A stretch of DNA of 64,000 nucleotides from Bubalus kerabau (GCF_029407905.1 NC_073634.1:23139501-23203500); one strand, 5' to 3'; counted from the stretch's first letter, positions 11,441 to 23,539 are shown. The notes: generated by a model not told the origin, from the sequence alone. Numbers and translations: made by a program.

Positions 11441-13455
11441 TATATTCACACAAGAGATGATGTGGCCCGCGGAAAGCAGATCATGATGGAAATGAGCACA
11501 GGACAGTGCTAAAGGCAGGGTTGTTGTTGGTTGAATGTAGAAGGAAGGGAAGGATACACTGAGAGCTATTCCTTCCAGCAGCTGTGAGACATAAGTAATA
11601 CTTAAACCCCCAGATCCATTTGACAAGAATGTTTCTTTTAGATTTTAGAATGAGTGGTTTCATTCTAATAAAGGACTCTGCAGTTAAGTTTGGAATGTGC
11701 TGGATTCTCATGAAGAAAGGAAATGCCATGATTAGAGGACTCATTTTTAAGATCTTTCTTGATTTTGGATTTGGGAGGATCCAGAATAGGAATGAATGGT
11801 TGCTTCAACTATCCCCTGGGCCTCCTCCCTGGCTCCTCCTGTCTAATCAGTAGTGAGTGGGAGACAGAACTCCAGTACTGCCAGCCAACTCTGAGCTACC
11901 GCTTTCTGCTGCAAGAGTTTCTTGAGGCGTACACAAAGGACATAGTTTACCGTTCTTAAAAAATCTGAGAAACTTCAAAATAGGGCTTATTATGTGGAAG
12001 CCTTGTTGGCAGTTTGAGTCTTACAGCCTCCAAAATAAAGTTCTTTACTGGAAAACATTTTCTTAATTTTCATCGGTGAACTCTTAGAGCTCACATTTAC
12101 CAGGAAGTAAGAACATTTAATTTCCAGAAATGAATGCCTGTGATCACCCTTGTCTCCCACTTCTTATACCCACTGAGTTAGACCAAGGAGACAAGTAGCA
12201 TAAAGCAGCTTTGTTTCTTCCTTGGAGGAAGTAATTTTGTTACTACCAAGAGAATATTCTAGCACCAAGGAATTAAATACTTTCTGTTCGCCCTCTGCTA
12301 GTTGGCCAGAATGTACGCCAACACTGGGGTATCCTAGCGTGAACAAGAATGCTATTTTGGTCTGTTGTAAAGAACTGTGGAATGCAGATTTTGGACTGTT
12401 TCATCACATCCGTCAGCAACCACAGAACAAATGTTATTTCAGAATGGAGACTATGGATGGAGAAATACTAAAAACGAAATAAAATGAAGATTATAGACAT
12501 TTTTTTATTGTTCAATGAGTGTGCTTACTACCAAAGCTTTGCCTGTTTCTTTTTTTTTTTTAAACCAAACGTTCTACACAGTGTTGGGTGTTTGCAGAAT
12601 TTGATGAGGTCCAGGTGCAGAGCAGGAATTGAAGAATTCGCCTGCTTCTCTCTCCAAACAGTGGTGGGAGAGGGGAGGATAAGCAGTCCATTATGAATAA
12701 TACCAAACAACCTTTCTTAAAATGAAATAGAAAGACTCTGTTACCAAGAGAATTCAATCACTTCAAGATAACTAGATTTCTTCCTTCAGAGTTTCTCTGG
12801 AGAATACGGTCATTTTCAAAGAAGCAATTATAACTGCTTTTTACAGTGGCCACACAGTCTCTGGAGAGGGAAGGAGCGCTTACAAAGTGACTGAAGTGAC
12901 CAGCTGATGTTGTTCCTCTGACTCAGCACAACCTGTGTGTGTGTGTGTGTGTGTGTACACTTAATCTTTGTGTCTTCCTCTGGACTTTAAGTAGGAAATT
13001 TTTGTCAAGAATCTGTAGGGTTCTCTTTGTTTACAGAATTCAATGACTTTCTATGATTTATAGTAGGCAGTAAATGTTACCACTGTGTCACGGAACTATT
13101 AATTTTAATGAGTTAACAATTTTGCTTACCTTAAATAAAGAAATAGAATTACTCCAATGGTAAAGAGTATAGGACAAAATTTCCCAGGTGCTGGTATACC
13201 CCACCCCCACCTAGTACCCTTACTGCCTGAAATTTCATGATTAGAGAGATTCATTCTTTTAGATTAAACATTGTCCCTTCTCTTTTAAATTTTACATTCT
13301 TTTTAAGAAGAACCACATTAAATCCCTTATGTGAACTAATTTAATCCCTAACACAATTAGAAAGTCTGAAAATATCAAGAGTTTATGAGGCTGTAGAGCA
13401 ACAGCAATGCTTGGGCAATGTGATTAAGAGTATAGATCACTACTACTTTCTAAAA
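11441..13455. other. Mostly unique noncoding sequence
   Basis: A T11 run lies at 12551-12561. No repeat family or coding exon is recognised. Open frames of 60-87 codons at 11481-11959 and 12164-12757 carry no domain signature. Confidence 0.5.
12934..12956 (+). repeat. (TG)n microsatellite
   Basis: About eleven TG units, uninterrupted; likely length-polymorphic. Confidence 0.9.
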
Positions 13456-14170
13456 CAGTTCAGGAGTTCCTACTTCTGGCCAAGATGGAGCAATAATGAC
13501 TGAGATTGCCTGCATATATAAAAAAAAGTAGAAAAAAAATCTGATAGGTTAAATGAATAATGTTTTTTAAGACACTAAATATAAGACAGTGAAGGACAGT
13601 GACCCCTAAGAAATGAGAAACAAATCAGGTGAGCCTTACAGTTGTCCAGCAGTTTCCTTGAGAGAGTGTCCAGGCCACAGCACAGGGAGGGGCCCTGAAT
13701 GGAGGAGACAGAGTTAGAGTCTGGGGAGACTCAGATCACGGGGCAGAGTTCTGGAAAGCCCTGGAATAATAAGCTATGCCTTCATGGGCAGCCCATCCAT
13801 ATCCCACGCGTGGGGTATGGAAAGGTGAAGGCATCAGCAGCTCTGATGGCAGCAACGTGGAGACCCTTTTGTGTCCCACCACCTCGGTGGCGTCGGCTCA
13901 GCCACTCACACTCAGGCTCCGGCTTTGGCCCTGACACAGTAGTAATGCCAGATAGAGCAGTGGGGCCCTTACTAGACAGATACAGCTTAGATGGTGGCCT
14001 CAGTGGACATCAAAGGAGAGAACTGATGCTTTTCTTCCTCTTAGTGATCAGAGGTGTTGCCACAGCCAAAGTGGGGGCAGGGCCAACAGTAAATGAAGAC
14101 TGTAAGAACCAATTCTCAGAGTCCAGGAGAGACATTGTGGATACCCAGAATTATTTTCAAGTAATTTGAG
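13456..14170 (+). other. Possible ancient L1 5' region, with an unrecognised 156-codon frame
   Basis: The left part has 'ttctggccaagatggagcaataatgac' and a following 'gacactaaatataagacagtg..ctaagaaatgagaaacaaa' stretch. This reminds me of old mammalian L1 5' untranslated sequence. The open frame at 13699-14169 shows no known domain, and a frame of this size can persist by chance in GC-richer DNA. I do not call it a gene. Confidence 0.27.
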
Positions 14171-14484
14171 AAGGGGCTAGAATCCTCCCAGTACAGGTAA
14201 AGACCAGGACAGAAGACCACTGCTCCATGGCTGTTATCATTGTCCTGTTCTTACACCCAAGCTGTAGCAGCCTAGGAAGCCAAAGTCCTCCGCCACTCCC
14301 CATGCCCCACCCCCTGCCACACACACACACAACCCCTCAGGGTCTTAGACTAGAGTCTGCAGATGAATTCCTGAGGATTTCTGTATTCTGCTCAAGAATT
14401 TAGTTGAGGGGGGGCGGTTATCATTTCAATGATAGTCTTTTAATAAAATTAAATCTCTACTGAAGCATCTGGATGACCACCATC

Positions 14485-14820
14485 TTAGTCAGTTGGGGCC
14501 ATCAGAACAAGCTGCTATAGGCTGGGTGGCTTAAGCAACACAAATTTCTCACAGTTTTGGAGACTGGAAAGTTCGAGATCATGGTCAATTTAGTTCCTGG
14601 TGAGAACTCTTCTGCAGGACTGTAGACAGCGACTCCTCTCTGTGTTCTTACTTGGTGGAGAGAAAGAAAGCTCTGGGCTCTCCTTCTCAAGAGGACACTA
14701 ATCCCATCATAGAGGCCCCACACTCATCATCTCATAGGCATCATCTCCAAATACCATCAGATTGGGGGTTAGAGTGTAAATGTATGAATTTTATGGAGGA
14801 CCCGAGCATTTAGTCTGTAA
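14485..14820 (-). mobile_element. MLT1-type MaLR LTR, reverse
   Basis: The forward strand reads the reverse complement of an MLT1 LTR: 'gctgctataggctgggtggcttaagcaacac', 'ctcacagttttggagactgg', 'gaggacactaatcccat', 'ttgggggttagagtgtaaatgtatg' and a terminal 'tttagtctgtaatgac'. It is a noncoding ancient LTR; no internal region was seen. Confidence 0.82.
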
Positions 14821-16439
14821 TGACTTCATAATAGTGAAATGCTGTTATTGCTACATTCAGTGCATGCACTTGCAATTTTGTTTTTTGTTCATATTTGCAT
14901 CACCCAGAGGACAATGACATGGCACACTGAAAGTTTTGCAATAGAAAAAAAATGGTGGTGTGGGGAAATGAAATTGGCACAGGCCCAAGCCTCCAGCCTT
15001 GTGGAAGCAGCATTGTGCTGAGAGCGCTGCATTCACATAGGTAGTGAGCAAATATATCTCTCAGACAGCCTCTTTGTTTATACCAGCTTTCAGTGAGGAT
15101 GAAACGCACAATGGAAAATGCTCTGTTCGATTCATACCGTAGTTGTATTAGATTCCCTCATCTTTGACCATATAAGACAGTTTTATGTGGTCATAAGTGG
15201 TAGGTTATCAAAATTGGCATTTGAGGACTGCTCATTGGCAGAATTTACTATTATTATTATTATTAAATTGGAGGTCTGCTTCTCCTGAATAAGAAAACAA
15301 AGCTTCCTTATAGGAAGCTGACTAGTAAAATGAACTATTCCTGACTAGTAAAATGAACGTCTTCTCCTATGTATCAAGCTGCTTTTTCTGCTGTTGTTCA
15401 GAGTGGAAATTATATTAGCATAAACCAGATTTATTTCCAGACCTCTTTAAATTGTGACTAAATGTCCTTCAAAATCCAAACTCCCAAAGCTGAAGCATCT
15501 TTCTTTCTCAGATGGGTTATCCTTTTCTTGCTGGGTGTCTCTCCTTTTGCGGGTTCTGGGACCCCGGTGGGCATACTGACACATCCATGCATTGCCCACA
15601 GCCCTTCCTGCATAGCCATGTGTGTTCCCAGGGCATTGGCTGCCAAGTCTGGCTCCTATTGTGAGCACTGATCCTTCTTTCAAATGTCCAAAGCATAGTT
15701 AAAACCAGGTTCAGAAGATTAGCTGAAAGCCTAGGGATAGTCCAAAAATAACAGAAAGTAGCGTAGTTAATACCATGAGGGGTTGCACTGGGAATTCCCA
15801 GGCCAGTCTGCAATCTCTGAACTCCCACTGCCCCACCCCGCCACCCCCAGCTCCTAGCCTTGTTCCAGAAGCTCAGAGCCCAGCTCATATCTCCAGGTCT
15901 CTCCCCTGCTCTCCTTTTCCCTTCTTAGCATGGAACAACTGACACTGGAAACTCTGTTTTCTTCAGGAGAAGCTCCAGAGAGTGATGTTTGCCCTCCACG
16001 TTGTGGGTTATCCAATCTTTACAATACCGTGTGGGTTATTCCAGCCACGCAATTCCTGTCCATATTAAGGGACTAAATTTTTTCTCTAGTTCTGTAAGGA
16101 TACAGTCATCCTGAAAATACATTCCATTTCTATTACAAAACAGAATTTAATAGGATGGGCTGCAATCTATATCCGGGTTTATGATAGCTTCACTTTTTTT
16201 CCAAGAAAAATAGGAGCACGTGTTTTTTATTTATGCAACCAAAAGCCCTTTCTGGTTCTTTCCCTCCAAATATAGAAAGTCTGCTCCAAAAGCAAATTGA
16301 CATCATATCTGAAATTCCTAAGGCAATGACAATAATAATGAATGATAATAATGATAATAGTAATAAACAAAGACTCAGCCCTACTGGGTATTACATTAAA
16401 TAAGGAAAAGTTTTTTTTTTTTTTTTAAGAATGCAAAAA
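14821..16439. other. Unique noncoding sequence with small tandem repeats
   Basis: Contains a (TTA)n run near 15248-15267, a 23-bp-period duplication at 15318-15358, an AAT/ATA-rich stretch near 16330-16366 and T16 at 16411-16426. No repeat family or exon recognised; frames near 15447-15888 are featureless. Confidence 0.5.
15301..15358 (+). repeat. Short inverted repeat next to an 18-bp tandem duplication
   Basis: AGCTTCCT (15301-15308) and AGGAAGCT (15312-15319) form an 8-bp stem with a 3-base loop. The 18-mer ctgactagtaaaatgaac occurs at 15318-15335 and again exactly at 15341-15358. Confidence 0.9.
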
Positions 16440-16450
16440 TAGAATCAGAT

Positions 16451-16658
16451 GTGTGCGTTTGTCAGTCACAGTCATGTCTGACTCTGTGATCCCATGGACT
16501 GTAGCTCGCCAGGCTCCACTGTCCACAGAATCCTCCAGGCAAGAATACCAGAGGAGTAGCCATTTCCTTCTCTAGTGGATCTTCCCAACCCAGGGATTGA
16601 ACCTGGGTCTCCTGCATTGCATGTGGATTCTTTACCATCTGAGCCACCAGGGAAACTC
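16451..16658 (-). mobile_element. Bov-tA SINE, reverse, perfect target-site duplication
   Basis: Reverse Bov-tA from 'gtcagtcacagtcatgtctgac' through 'ctgagccaccagggaaact'. Both sides carry tagaatcagat (16440-16450 and 16659-16669), an 11-bp perfect duplication. Confidence 0.97.
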
Positions 16659-16689
16659 TAGAATCAGATATTTAAAATCAATTTGTGTT

Positions 16690-16920
16690 TTGTGAGAGCA
16701 ATGTAATGTAGCAGTGGAACCTATGAGCTCTGGAGTCAAACTACACAGGGTTTGGGGTACTGGCTCTTCTACTTACCAGCTAGGCTAACGACCTGTGCCT
16801 CTCCTGGTCTGTAAACAGGGATAACAGTATATCCTACACAGATTTTTTTTAATGAAGATCCAAATGTATAAGTACTTAAAATATCACCCAGAATTTAATA
16901 AGTACTCAGTGCTGGTGGAG
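16690..16920 (+). mobile_element. MIR SINE, forward, nearly full length
   Basis: MIR order is preserved: 'agcagtggaacctatgagctctggagtc', 'ttctacttaccagctaggctaacgacctgtgcctc', 'gtctgtaaacagggataacagta', and an 'taataagtactcagtgctgg' tail. Confidence 0.85.
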
Positions 16921-17739
16921 TTGACCGCAGTGATGAGGATGGTTGGCATTTGGGTCCTCTGCAGGAGGTAAGAACCAGAAAGGGTCCCAATTTGTGCTCA
17001 TCATCAACTCCATCAGTAATGAACCCTGAAAAGTGGACACTGACTCCTCCTCTTCCTCATTCCCCTGTATTCTGCATCTGGCCATGCCAGGGGACTCAGA
17101 AGAAGCTGTTGTTGAACCAGGATGATTTGAGCTCTAAAAACTGAAAATGTAGTTGATACCTCCTGGAAAGCTGAGGCCCATTCTACTTCTGCAGCCTTGC
17201 CTTTCCCTGATAGTCAGTTTCAGCAGCAGTGCCCACTCCCACCTAATACAATCTCCTCCCTTCCCCAGGGTGCACAGGACTGGCAACGAGCAGGCCTTCA
17301 AAAATGGTTATGGAATAAATAAGCCGGGTTGGATGGAGTGTTAATGTACTTCTCAGGACCCTCGCAAGAGGACTCTTTAACATGGCAAGGTTTTACTTAA
17401 TTATCTGGTTAATCCCAGTAGGACACCAGTGTCATTTAAGCCTCATCAGGCTTAGAGCCTGTGTCCCCCATATTCTCCGCTGTAGGTTCTGATTTCACAG
17501 CACGTGGCGGCACAAGGACAGTTTCAGCCAAGGCTTGGAGAAATGATAAAGAAGAGAATAGAGTCAGGATGGCTGTCTTCTTCAAACTTCAGGCTTTGCC
17601 TCTCAGAGGCAGGAAACAGCCGTCCTGCTCAGAGACAAGGACGGCCATGTTTACTACATCCAGAGCTTCCTTACTACCTACCCCAATATTTCAAGGTTGT
17701 CACCATGCTTGTTTCTGCCAGAGTTGTGTTAGTTTTCAT
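16921..17739. other. Unique noncoding sequence
   Basis: Nothing recognised. Frames at 16950-17344 and 17461-17754 have no domain. Confidence 0.5.
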
Positions 17740-17845
17740 TCAATTACTCATTAGTTCATTCAACAAATCATTACTGGATACCTTTTATGTACTAAGCATG
17801 ATGCTAAGTGTTATGTATGTAGTATGCAACTTTAAAGAAAGGGAC
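17740..17845 (-). mobile_element. L2 3'-end fragment, reverse
   Basis: Forward text 'ttagttcattcaacaaatcattactggatacc..tatgtactaagcatgatgctaagtg' is the reverse complement of the L2 3' terminus. Confidence 0.75.
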
Positions 17846-19765
17846 TTTAAGGTCTTGTAATTCAACTATTCGGTCTATATTTGAATGGCTTCATGAATCC
17901 ATTTTCGGGCTCCAAAGATTAATGGAGAACCATTACAAACCTCTGATAAGGACCCATCTCTTTTAGGTAAAGGCAAGGCAGCTCCTTCTCTTCCTGGTTG
18001 CTCTAAAATGAGAACATCTTTCTTGTATTAAGGCAACATGTATCTCTGGTCCCAGCTCCACCCCTCTGGGGCCAGATAGAATAGGTTTAATCCCTCTCCA
18101 TACACCATTCTTTCAAATGGTGAGGTCAGTGATCACATCCCCCTGAGGTTTTGAGAGATGTTTCTCGCAGCCAACATTCCCACATCCTTGTGCAATACCT
18201 CGTGTGATGGTCCCCACTCCAACCTTGAAGCAGTCTCCCAGTCCCCAAAAACTGGTGGACAAAGAGAAACCAGGGGCCCCGATCTGAAACCTACCCAGGC
18301 ACAAAAGCAATACTCTGGGAGTTCTGTCAACCACATGCAGGGGAACAGGGACGTGCAAAGTCTAACGATATCTAGCATGTATCAAATTTAGACTTTGGAA
18401 CCAATGAATTGGCCGGATATTAACTACAAGGAAATGGAATAAAAATAGGAGCATTTAGACAGACCTTCAGGAAAACTTCCCAACCGTGAGCCTGGACCGT
18501 GCCAAACCCCAAACATTTGGAAAATAGCTTTAGACATTCAACAAATCCCAACCTCGAGCATTTGGGGATGATTTTTGCTGTCTTAATTGTCCTGTTTTCA
18601 TTAGAGTTACTTGACAAGACACTCACTGAATTTCTTCCAGAGAAAGTAGTTTCTGATTCAACACAATAAAAGCCTGTTCCTTCCTTTTTTTTTTTTTTGA
18701 ATCTCTACTTTCTTGGCCAAAGTTCTTCCCTTCACTGTAGAATGCTTTCATTCTCAGGTATGATGGGCATATTGAAAAGGTTGATTTCTATTCAGTTTGA
18801 AGTTTCTCTTTAAGAGGAAAAAACAAAGCAAAACACGCCTCCTCTTGAGTAAAGTAGCTGGCACTTGTGCTGCAAATGTATTAAACGTTTCCAGATTAGA
18901 TTCCAGCAAAGCACAGTCTATCTTTGTGCAGGGGTAATGGGCTACAGCTTCTAAACAGGCCTCTGCTTTCTGCCAGAGAATTCTCTTTTTGGTTCGGTTA
19001 TAAGGGTCCCTGTAACACACAGAGTATAAGGGCTTCAGCATCCCAGAGACACACTGGGACGGGCTGGCTGGTATACCTGGGTCATTTAAACTGCCTGGGT
19101 GACTATGACAAGGAGACTATCCTAGGGCTAAATCTGATAATACCTTCCAAGAACCTTAAGGCAGTATGTAAGATAAAAGTGCTAACACTCAACTTGGCTA
19201 AGTCATCCTCTTAGGACATTTGGTGTGAGCACACTGGTGGCAGAACACCAAACCTGATGGCAGTGCATCTGTGTGACACAATCACTACGAAAAGAGACAA
19301 GTTCGGCACCAAGGGATGCCACTGGGAGATGCTTGGCTGTAATGACAGAAGATTGGGTTTTCCTTTTCATAAATAAAAATTTCTTTAAAATCAGGCCTAG
19401 GGAAGCCCCAGATTTGCAGCATTTATACATTGTGCTCACTCATGAAGAACTAAGATTCAACTAAATTAAAAATTTAATAAGTAGTGCTACAGCCTACTTG
19501 GATTCATAGGCTAACTCAGGCAGAGGATGGCCTATCAAAACTTGCTCGTTGTCTTCCCAATATCTAATCAGAGAAGCTTGATTTTATTAGGGGCTTAATC
19601 TATGCAGTTGTAAAGCTACATTTCCCAGCATCCCTTGTAACAAGGACTAAACTCTTCATATAATTTTGGTCAAGGAGATATAAGCCTAAGTTTGTGGGAA
19701 CGTCAGAGAAAGTTTTCTTTTTTTCAGATAAAGTTCACTCTTTCTTACATGTTGCTTCCTTTTCC
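17846..19765. other. Mostly unique noncoding sequence
   Basis: A T13-like run occurs near 18686-18698. At about 19605-19700, 'ctacatttcccagcatcccttg' resembles a common ancient mammalian repeat I cannot name. No exon recognised; frames at 18113-18391 and 18754-19464 are featureless. Confidence 0.45.
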
Positions 19766-19776
19766 ATCTTCCTGTT

Positions 19777-20106
19777 TCTTTTTTAAAAAAGATTTATTTA
19801 TTTATTTTTGGCTGCTCTGGCTCTTCGTTGCTGCACATGGGCTTTCTCTAGATGTGGCAAGCAGGGGTTACTCATCACTGCGATGCACAGGTTTCCCATG
19901 GCAGTGGCTTCTTTTGTTGTGGAGCGCAGTCTTTAGGTGCACGGGCTTCCGCAGTTGCAGCTCTGTCTCCAGAACATGGACTCTGTAGTTGCGGCACACA
20001 GGTTTAGTTGCTCCTTGGCATGTGGTATCTTCCCATAGCAGGAATCGAACCCCTGTGCCCTGAATTGGCAGGCAGATTCTTAACCATTGGGCCACTAGGG
20101 CAGTCT
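19777..20106 (-). mobile_element. CHR-type tRNA-derived SINE, reverse, full-length-like, perfect target-site duplication
   Basis: The forward strand begins with the A-rich tail's complement (gatttatttatttatttttgg) and ends with the reverse of the tRNA-like head ('caggcagattcttaaccattgggccac'). Flanks atcttcctgtt at 19766-19776 and 20107-20117 are identical over 11 bp. CHR elements are typical of cetartiodactyls. Confidence 0.95.
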
Positions 20107-20273
20107 ATCTTCCTGTTATAAGGAACATGGATAAGGGGCTGCGAGTATAGCCGCCATCTTGGGACAATAAGAATGAAAATCATGCATTAAGACGGCAAAG
20201 CAGGAAGATGGAAGGGGCCTGAGACTTGATGTCATGGATTGGCAGCACTGCTGCATCCTTTTGTAACCACCCC

Positions 20274-20275
20274 TA

Positions 20276-20309
<34 letters not shown>
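20274..20309 (+). repeat. (CA)n microsatellite
   Basis: About 17 CA units with little interruption; the longest dinucleotide array in the window and likely polymorphic. Confidence 0.95.
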
Positions 20310-20312
<3 letters not shown>

Positions 20313-20354
20313 TCCACTTCAGGAATGGGAACCACCACCCTCCCAATAGTTTTG

Positions 20355-21402
20355 TGAATCATCCTTGACTCTTTCCTTTACCCTTGCCGCCTCTTCCACT
20401 CTTCCGTATTCAATCTAGTATCAAATCTATGAACTCTGCCAGCTCACTATATCTCAAATTCATTTACTTTTCATCTATGTTGCCACCTCCATGGAGAAGG
20501 CAATGGCACCCCACTCCAGTACTTTTGCCTGGAGAATCCCATGGACGGAGGAACCTGGTGGGCTGCAGTCCATGGGGTCGCTAGGAGTCAGACACGACTG
20601 AGCGACTTCACTTTCACTTTTTACATTCATGCATTGGAGAAGGAAAGGGCAACCCACTCCAGTGTTCTTGCCTGGAGAATCCCAGGGACGGCGGAGCGTG
20701 CTGGGCTGCCGTCTCTGGGGTCACACAGAGTCGGACACGACTGAATCGATTTAGCAGCAGCAGCCACCTCCGTAGTGAACTCAGTACCAACTAGAACATT
20801 ACAAGAGTCTCTTACTAGGTCTCTCCACAGGTGTTTTGCTTCCTGCAATCCATCTCCATGCAGCTACAGAAGTAGTTCCTTAAAACCCATCATCCGATTA
20901 CACCACTTATTATGCCCCCACTTAAAGCCTGTCTTGGCTTTCCACTGCATTGAGCTTGTAATCAGCAAGACTCACGAAATCCCCTGAGGCCCCACGTGAC
21001 CTGGACAGAGCACCTCTCTAACCTCATCTTTCACTGTTCTTCCCTCTGCCTTCAGTTGCTCAGAACCACTCTTTTCCCACCCAAAATGCTCTTGCCTTCA
21101 GTTCAGCTCCTTTAGTTTCTTCCTTTAGTTGTTAGTTTACATGTCAGAAAGATTTTCCTGTCCACCACATCCAGAGGAAAATTCCCAAGAGTGCTCTCTA
21201 TCCTAATTTAGTCCTTCCACGGTTTATAATGGTTGGCTTGGTTTTCTTACCTGTATTTATTTGCTTTGGGACTGTAAGCTCCACAAGGGATAGGAGCATG
21301 TCTTTCTTGTAATCTTTTATCCCCATCATCTAATTCATTGCCTAAAACATAGTTAAAGCTCAGTAAGTATTTGTGGAATAAATGAATGAATAAGTGAATG
21401 AG
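20355..21402 (+). mobile_element. L2 LINE 3' region, forward, split by BOV-A2
   Basis: Left part 'atccttgactctttcctttaccc' through 20490 and right part 20772-21402 read as one L2. Diagnostic stretches are 'tcatccgattacaccactta', 'gctttgggactgtaagctccacaaggg', 'aaagctcagtaagtatttgtgg' and the terminal (aatg)n repeat. The untranslated 3' end is well preserved. The interruption at 20491-20762 is a younger SINE. Confidence 0.85.
20491..20762 (+). mobile_element. BOV-A2 dimeric SINE, forward, inserted in L2
   Basis: Two Bov-A units are joined by 'cactttcactttttacattcatgcattgg'. The element starts 'atggagaaggcaatggcaccc' without a tRNA head and ends in 'ttagcagcagca', the normal BOV-A2 layout. Target-site duplication gccacctcc lies at 20482-20490 and 20763-20771. 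Confidence 0.96.
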
Positions 21403-21834
21403 TTTAACCTGGATGTGATAAAGATACAACACATGTCAATTTTTATTTGGCAGAAATATAATATGCAAATTTCTATGATGTTATTTTTAGTCACTGTTTA
21501 ATATTATATGTGTGTTTATGTATATATGTAAAATATATAAAACTTTTAAAAACTCATTTATTCTTACTTTCTCATCTTTTAGTTGAAGTTTGATTATATA
21601 AGAAAACATGATTTGAGTCACAAAAGCATATTAAAATTGAAATTTAACTTTATGTCATGAAAAATTTTATGACATATTTGAAATATTTTTCCTATTATTA
21701 TAAAAGCTAGTGTCTCTTAATAATTTGCATTTTGTTTTTAAATAGGAAGACGAGAGAGAGATTTTCAGGCTGGGATTTGTAAATTCTTCTTTGCAAATGA
21801 CATGCGGTTGTTAGGAATAGGCTTACTCCTGATT
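21403..21834. other. AT-rich unique sequence
   Basis: No feature recognised; contains TA/TG-rich text near 21500-21545. Confidence 0.45.
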
Positions 21835-22045
21835 ACAAGCATGGTCTATGAGATAGACAACCTGGGTTCAAATCCAGCTGTTGTTTACTTGCTGTGTGAT
21901 AGTGAGCAAACTACATACCTTGCTTGTGCTTAGTTTTCTCAGCTGAAAGATCAGGAGATAGTAGTAACATCTCTCGGAGAGTTGTTGTGAGCTTTCAGTG
22001 AGAAAATGTGTTGTAAACATTGTCAAAGTGCCTGGAACAGTAAAC
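21835..22045 (+). mobile_element. MIR SINE, forward
   Basis: Clear MIR text: 'gacaacctgggttcaaatccagctg', 'cttgctgtgtgatagtgagcaaac', 'cagctgaaagatcaggagatagtagtaac' and 'aaagtgcctggaacagtaaac'. Confidence 0.87.
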
Positions 22046-22062
22046 ATTGCATTATTTTATGT

Positions 22063-22675
22063 ACTTGTTTTTGTTTGCTGGGGCTGTCATACCAAAGTAT
22101 CACAGACTGGGTGTTTTAAACAACAGAAATTCATATTCTCCCAGTCTGGAGGCTGGAAGTTTGAGATCATGGTATGCGCAAGGGTTGATTTCTTCCGAAG
22201 CTTCTCTCCTTGGCTTAAAATGGTCATCTTTAACCTGGCTCTTCACACAGTTTTCCCCTGTATCCATTTGTGTTTATTTCCTCTTCTTATAAGGACATAG
22301 CTAGCCATTTTGGATTAGCTCTTACTCTAATTACCTCATCTTGGGGCTTCCCTGGTGGCTTAGCAATAAGGAATCCACCTCCTGTGCAAATGTGGGTTCG
22401 ATCCCCAGGTCAAGAAGATCCCCTGGATAAGGAAATGGCAACCCACCCCAGTATTCTTGCTTGGGAAATCCCATGGACACAGGACCTTGGTGGGCTACAT
22501 TCCATGGGGTCACAAAGAATCGGACATGACTGAGAGACTAAACAAAACTGAAATGACCTCTTCTTATCTTAATTACCACTTTAAAGACCCTCTCTTCAAA
22601 TACAATCATATTCTTTGGTATCTGGGGTTAAGACTTCAACATAAGAATTTGAGGGGACACATGTCAGCCATAACA
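22063..22675 (-). mobile_element. MLT1A-like MaLR LTR, reverse, split by Bov-tA
   Basis: Left part contains 'gctggggctgtcataccaaagtatcac' and 'ctgggtgttttaaacaacag'; right part contains 'taattaccactttaaagaccc' and 'ggggttaagacttcaacataag', ending 'gtcagccataaca'. Together they make one reverse MLT1A-type LTR interrupted at 22343-22555. Noncoding. Confidence 0.88.
22343..22555 (+). mobile_element. Bov-tA SINE, forward, inserted in MLT1A
   Basis: Head 'ggggcttccctggtggcttag', box-B-like 'ggttcgatccc', and body ending 'gactgagagactaaacaaaac'. Flanks acctcatctt (22333-22342) and acctcttctt (22556-22565) match at 9 of 10 and fall inside the LTR, fixing the order of events. Confidence 0.94.
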
Positions 22676-22784
22676 GTATTAACAGTATTCCTCCAGATAA
22701 GCTAAATCAGATGTGGTGTCTATAGCTTCTTTTTTCAGAATTGGTACTTTTTAAAGTACTGCAGATTTCTTTTGTGTATGTGTG

Positions 22785-22858
22785 CGTGTTCCAATAAAAC
22801 TTTATCTACAAAAACAGGTGATGAACCATAGGTCGTATTTTGCCTAACCCTGCTCTAT
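22785..22858 (-). mobile_element. hAT-Charlie-type terminal fragment
   Basis: Text 'ccaataaaactttatctacaaaaacaggtgatg' followed by 'ttttgcctaaccctgctcta' resembles one end of a nonautonomous hAT-Charlie element, with the terminal inverted repeat at about 22842-22857. Confidence 0.6.
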
Positions 22859-23539
22859 GGCATCCAATCCTGTTAACCACCTTGCCTCTCTGAGTCTTGC
22901 TGACATTAACCTTTGGAGTCCTGTATTTGTGTGTTAATGTGAAGTAGTGCAGACTTCTTGATGAGAATTTTGCAAAGATGAATACAATGAACAAATCCAG
23001 TAAATAGCATCATGAGGTAAAGTTATAGCATGAGTAATTACATTTATGCTTTCATTAACTTGTTTTTAACATGAGAGCTCATTATGCTTCCTGTATTTGG
23101 TCAACTATCTATTATGTCATACTTACATGAGACTAAGAATAAATACCACTGCAAACTATGTTTGACTTTCAAACCTATCTTGAAAGTGGCTAGTGAATTA
23201 AGCTGGGCACCAAAGGAAAGCCAAATTGTAAACATCCTTCCTTGATGCCCATCAGCCGCCCACTAGGGCCTCTTGACATTTATGCGGACACTCTGACCCA
23301 TTCCAATAAAAGGTCAAGTTATCTTATTAAAAGTTATCTTACTAATTAAAGCAAACAAAACAATGGAAACAGATCCCAGATCTCCCATTAATGATGTTGA
23401 CATCCTGAAACAGCAAAACCAATCTTGGAGGTTTTACTATCCGTCTGTTGAGAAATGCTAACCTAGACTAAAACTTCTCCTAGCAACGGAGAATTCTTTG
23501 CAACATATACTTGAACATTGGGCAATGACTGTGTATACT
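22859..23539. other. Unique noncoding sequence
   Basis: No repeat or exon recognised. Confidence 0.45.

Noticed and set aside
13699..14169. 156-codon forward frame as a gene
   Set aside because: No domain recognised, no exon context, and the surrounding text may be old L1 5' sequence.
20752..20763. CAG trinucleotide expansion
   Set aside because: It is only the normal 'agcagcagc' end of a BOV-A2 SINE.
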